Shown here: piece after piece, positions 6,165 to 6,211 of the stretch
How the letters are laid out: the number at the start of each line of letters is the position of its first letter
Numbering within the stretch: position 1 is the first letter of the stretch
Assembly: GCA_003156615.1 (NCBI GenBank)
Contig: PMHI01000690.1
Coordinates: 1-6,211, forward strand
Length of the DNA stretch: 6,211 bases
Direction of reading: 5' to 3'
DNA from: Acidobacteriaceae bacterium
GTDB taxonomy: Bacteria > Acidobacteriota > Terriglobia > Terriglobales > SbA1
Notes under the pieces: generated by a model
Database searches by the model: none
What the model saw: the letters and a program-made list of their open reading frames with translations, nothing else
What the model was told of the DNA's origin: nothing
Position numbers and translations under genes: made by a program

Positions 6165-6211
6165 CGCGTGCGCGACGAGAGCATGTAAAGTTGTGGGGTG
6201 GCTCAGCTGTC
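6165..6211. other. Short tail after yceH, nothing recognised
   Basis: Only 47 bases remain after the yceH TAG. A GC-rich near-palindrome (CGCGTGCGCG) directly follows the stop but has no T run, so it is not a convincing terminator. No gene start is evident before the window ends. Confidence 0.5.

Overview
The window most likely comes from a member of the Acidobacteriota (class Terriglobia or close kin). The strongest reason is the minus-strand pair of a small PadR regulator followed directly by a roughly 900-residue double permease with the 'ADOP' (acidobacterial duplicated orphan permease) layout. The TPR protein at the left edge also reads like the C-terminal half of the large kinase/TPR or winged-helix/TPR proteins abundant in that phylum. 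This placement rests on remembered family features, not on a database search.
Layout. (1) 1-1458, plus strand: 3' part of a TPR-repeat protein; its reading frame is already open at base 1, so the true start lies outside the window. (2) 1459-1827: gap between convergent genes, without a gene, holding several imperfect hairpins; the best is a 65-base palindrome-like element at 1623-1687. (3) 1828-4584, minus strand: ADOP-type FtsX/MacB-like permease, 918 aa, 8 predicted membrane segments and two periplasmic domains. (4) 4585-4914, minus strand: PadR regulator; its stop codon directly abuts the permease start codon, so the two form a tight operon. (5) 4915-5510: divergent gap of about 600 bases with a strong PadR-type inverted repeat (4919-4951) over the operon promoter, a near-perfect palindrome at 5046-5068 and short direct repeats. 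(6) 5511-6164, plus strand: YceH/UPF0502 (DUF480) family protein, apparently with its own promoter and possibly a leaderless message. (7) 6165-6211: short tail with nothing recognisable.
How it fits together. The PadR protein probably binds the inverted repeat in front of its own gene and so controls the padR-permease operon in response to an unknown signal. The permease has no partner ATPase in this window, as the word 'orphan' in its family name implies. The TPR protein and the YceH homologue are separate transcription units with no visible functional link to the operon. I see no tRNA, rRNA, CRISPR array or intact insertion sequence. The window looks like ordinary acidobacterial chromosome; the unexplained parts are the palindromic elements in the two gaps.
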